This document shows, in pieces, positions 34,470 to 34,700 of a stretch of DNA of 34,700 bases. How positions within the stretch are numbered: position 1 is the first letter of the stretch; every line of letters starts with the position of its first letter. The notes beneath the pieces are model-generated. The model had not been told where the DNA came from, did not search any database, and saw only the letters and a program-made list of their open reading frames with translations. The stretch is from contig CAIVEI010000035.1 in the NCBI GenBank assembly GCA_903904835.1, positions 1 to 34,700 of the forward strand, in the 5' to 3' direction. The stretch is from an uncultured Schlesneria sp. GTDB taxonomy: Bacteria > Planctomycetota > Planctomycetia > Planctomycetales > Planctomycetaceae. Made by a program: the position numbers and the translations under genes.

Positions 34470-34504
34470 CCGGTGGCGTCGCGACGCTCAGCCACCGGCT
34501 AATC
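34470..34504. repeat. Inverted partial copy of the 71-nt repeat
   Basis: This 35-nt stretch is the reverse complement of the CCGGTGG hairpin part of the 71-nt repeat with four differences. The changes in the stem are partly compensating, since CCGGTGGC still pairs with GCCACCGG. Confidence 0.7.
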
Positions 34505-34629
34505 TCTGATGTCCTTCCAGGACGGCAATAAAGAGGTGATGACCCTGTTTTCATGCAAAAAATGCTTTACGGCGTTGCCTGAAATGGCTACGCAATGCAG
34601 GATTTTTCGTCGGGAAAACAACGAGTTTG

Positions 34630-34700
34630 CAGAACACCCGTATTTCCTGATGCCGAAGGCATTAAAGTGATTAGCCGGTGGTTGAGCGAAGCGACTCCAC
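34630..34700. repeat. 71-nt direct repeat, copy 2 (cut by the window end)
   Basis: Second copy of the repeat at 34257, 373 nt further on; it continues beyond the window. Six differences from copy 1, mostly in unpaired positions. Confidence 0.8.

Larger units (their letters stand above)
34236..34700. other. Repeat-rich intergenic region running off the window
   Basis: No gene is seen in these 465 nt. They hold the repeats listed next, plus palindromes GCATCCC-GGA-GGGATGC (34354-34370) and AATCCCGCCGGGATT (34431-34445). The sequence between has no protein-like frame. Confidence 0.7.

Overview
The window looks like a chromosomal segment of a planctomycete. The clearest marker is the prepilin-like DUF1559 protein (about 32.5-33.5 kb) with its FTLIELL N-terminus and C-terminal H-x-G/FGDG motif, a family expanded almost only in Planctomycetes. 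It is followed by a small lipoprotein with a carboxypeptidase-regulatory-like fold. Other supporting traits are an ECF sigma factor beside a very large membrane-anchored beta-propeller protein, many non-ATG starts, weak or absent Shine-Dalgarno sites, and palindromic intergenic repeats. I cannot assign a genus. No rRNA, tRNA, CRISPR array, transposase or phage gene was recognised.

Layout. 0.2-3.4 kb (-): two adjacent MoeA-type molybdenum cofactor genes, one canonical and one fused to a periplasmic-binding-like domain. 3.6-6.6 kb (+): a Uup-like ABC-F ATPase and an orphan sugar-binding lipoprotein. 6.7-7.5 kb (-): a polyprenol-phosphate-mannose-synthase-like glycosyltransferase. 7.7-13.4 kb (+): ECF sigma factor, a tiny DnaJ-C-terminal-like protein overlapping it by 4 nt, and a 1589-aa protein with an anti-sigma-like cytosolic N-terminus, one membrane helix and an external PQQ-like propeller. 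13.5-17.3 kb (-): an OFA-type MFS transporter, an RDD membrane protein, a zinc-ribbon membrane protein and a secreted YdjC/ChbG-type deacetylase. 17.6-20.8 kb (+): a YtrA-type GntR repressor, ABC ATPase and membrane protein, with a perfect inverted-repeat operator in the promoter. 21-24 kb: a secreted protein of unknown function, an orphan sensor histidine kinase and a proline-rich lipoprotein. 24.3-25.7 kb (+): a conserved protein with an HDHH motif. 26-31.1 kb (-): a compact type II fatty-acid-synthase-like cassette (FabZ-like, FabG-like, long ACP, FabZ-like, FabF-like) followed by a membrane-anchored alpha/beta hydrolase. 31.1-32.5 kb: a long, mostly non-coding stretch. 32.5-34.2 kb (+): DUF1559 protein and lipoprotein. 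34.2-34.7 kb: a cluster of direct and inverted repeats running off the window.

The most promising units for new biology are the ECF/DnaJ-C-like/giant-propeller operon, which reads as a transmembrane signalling system, and the extra fatty-acid-synthase-like cassette with its enlarged carrier protein. The intergenic spaces of that cassette are filled with palindromic repeats, and one of these repeat families recurs downstream of the DUF1559 gene. All functions are inferred from reading motifs; no database search was run.
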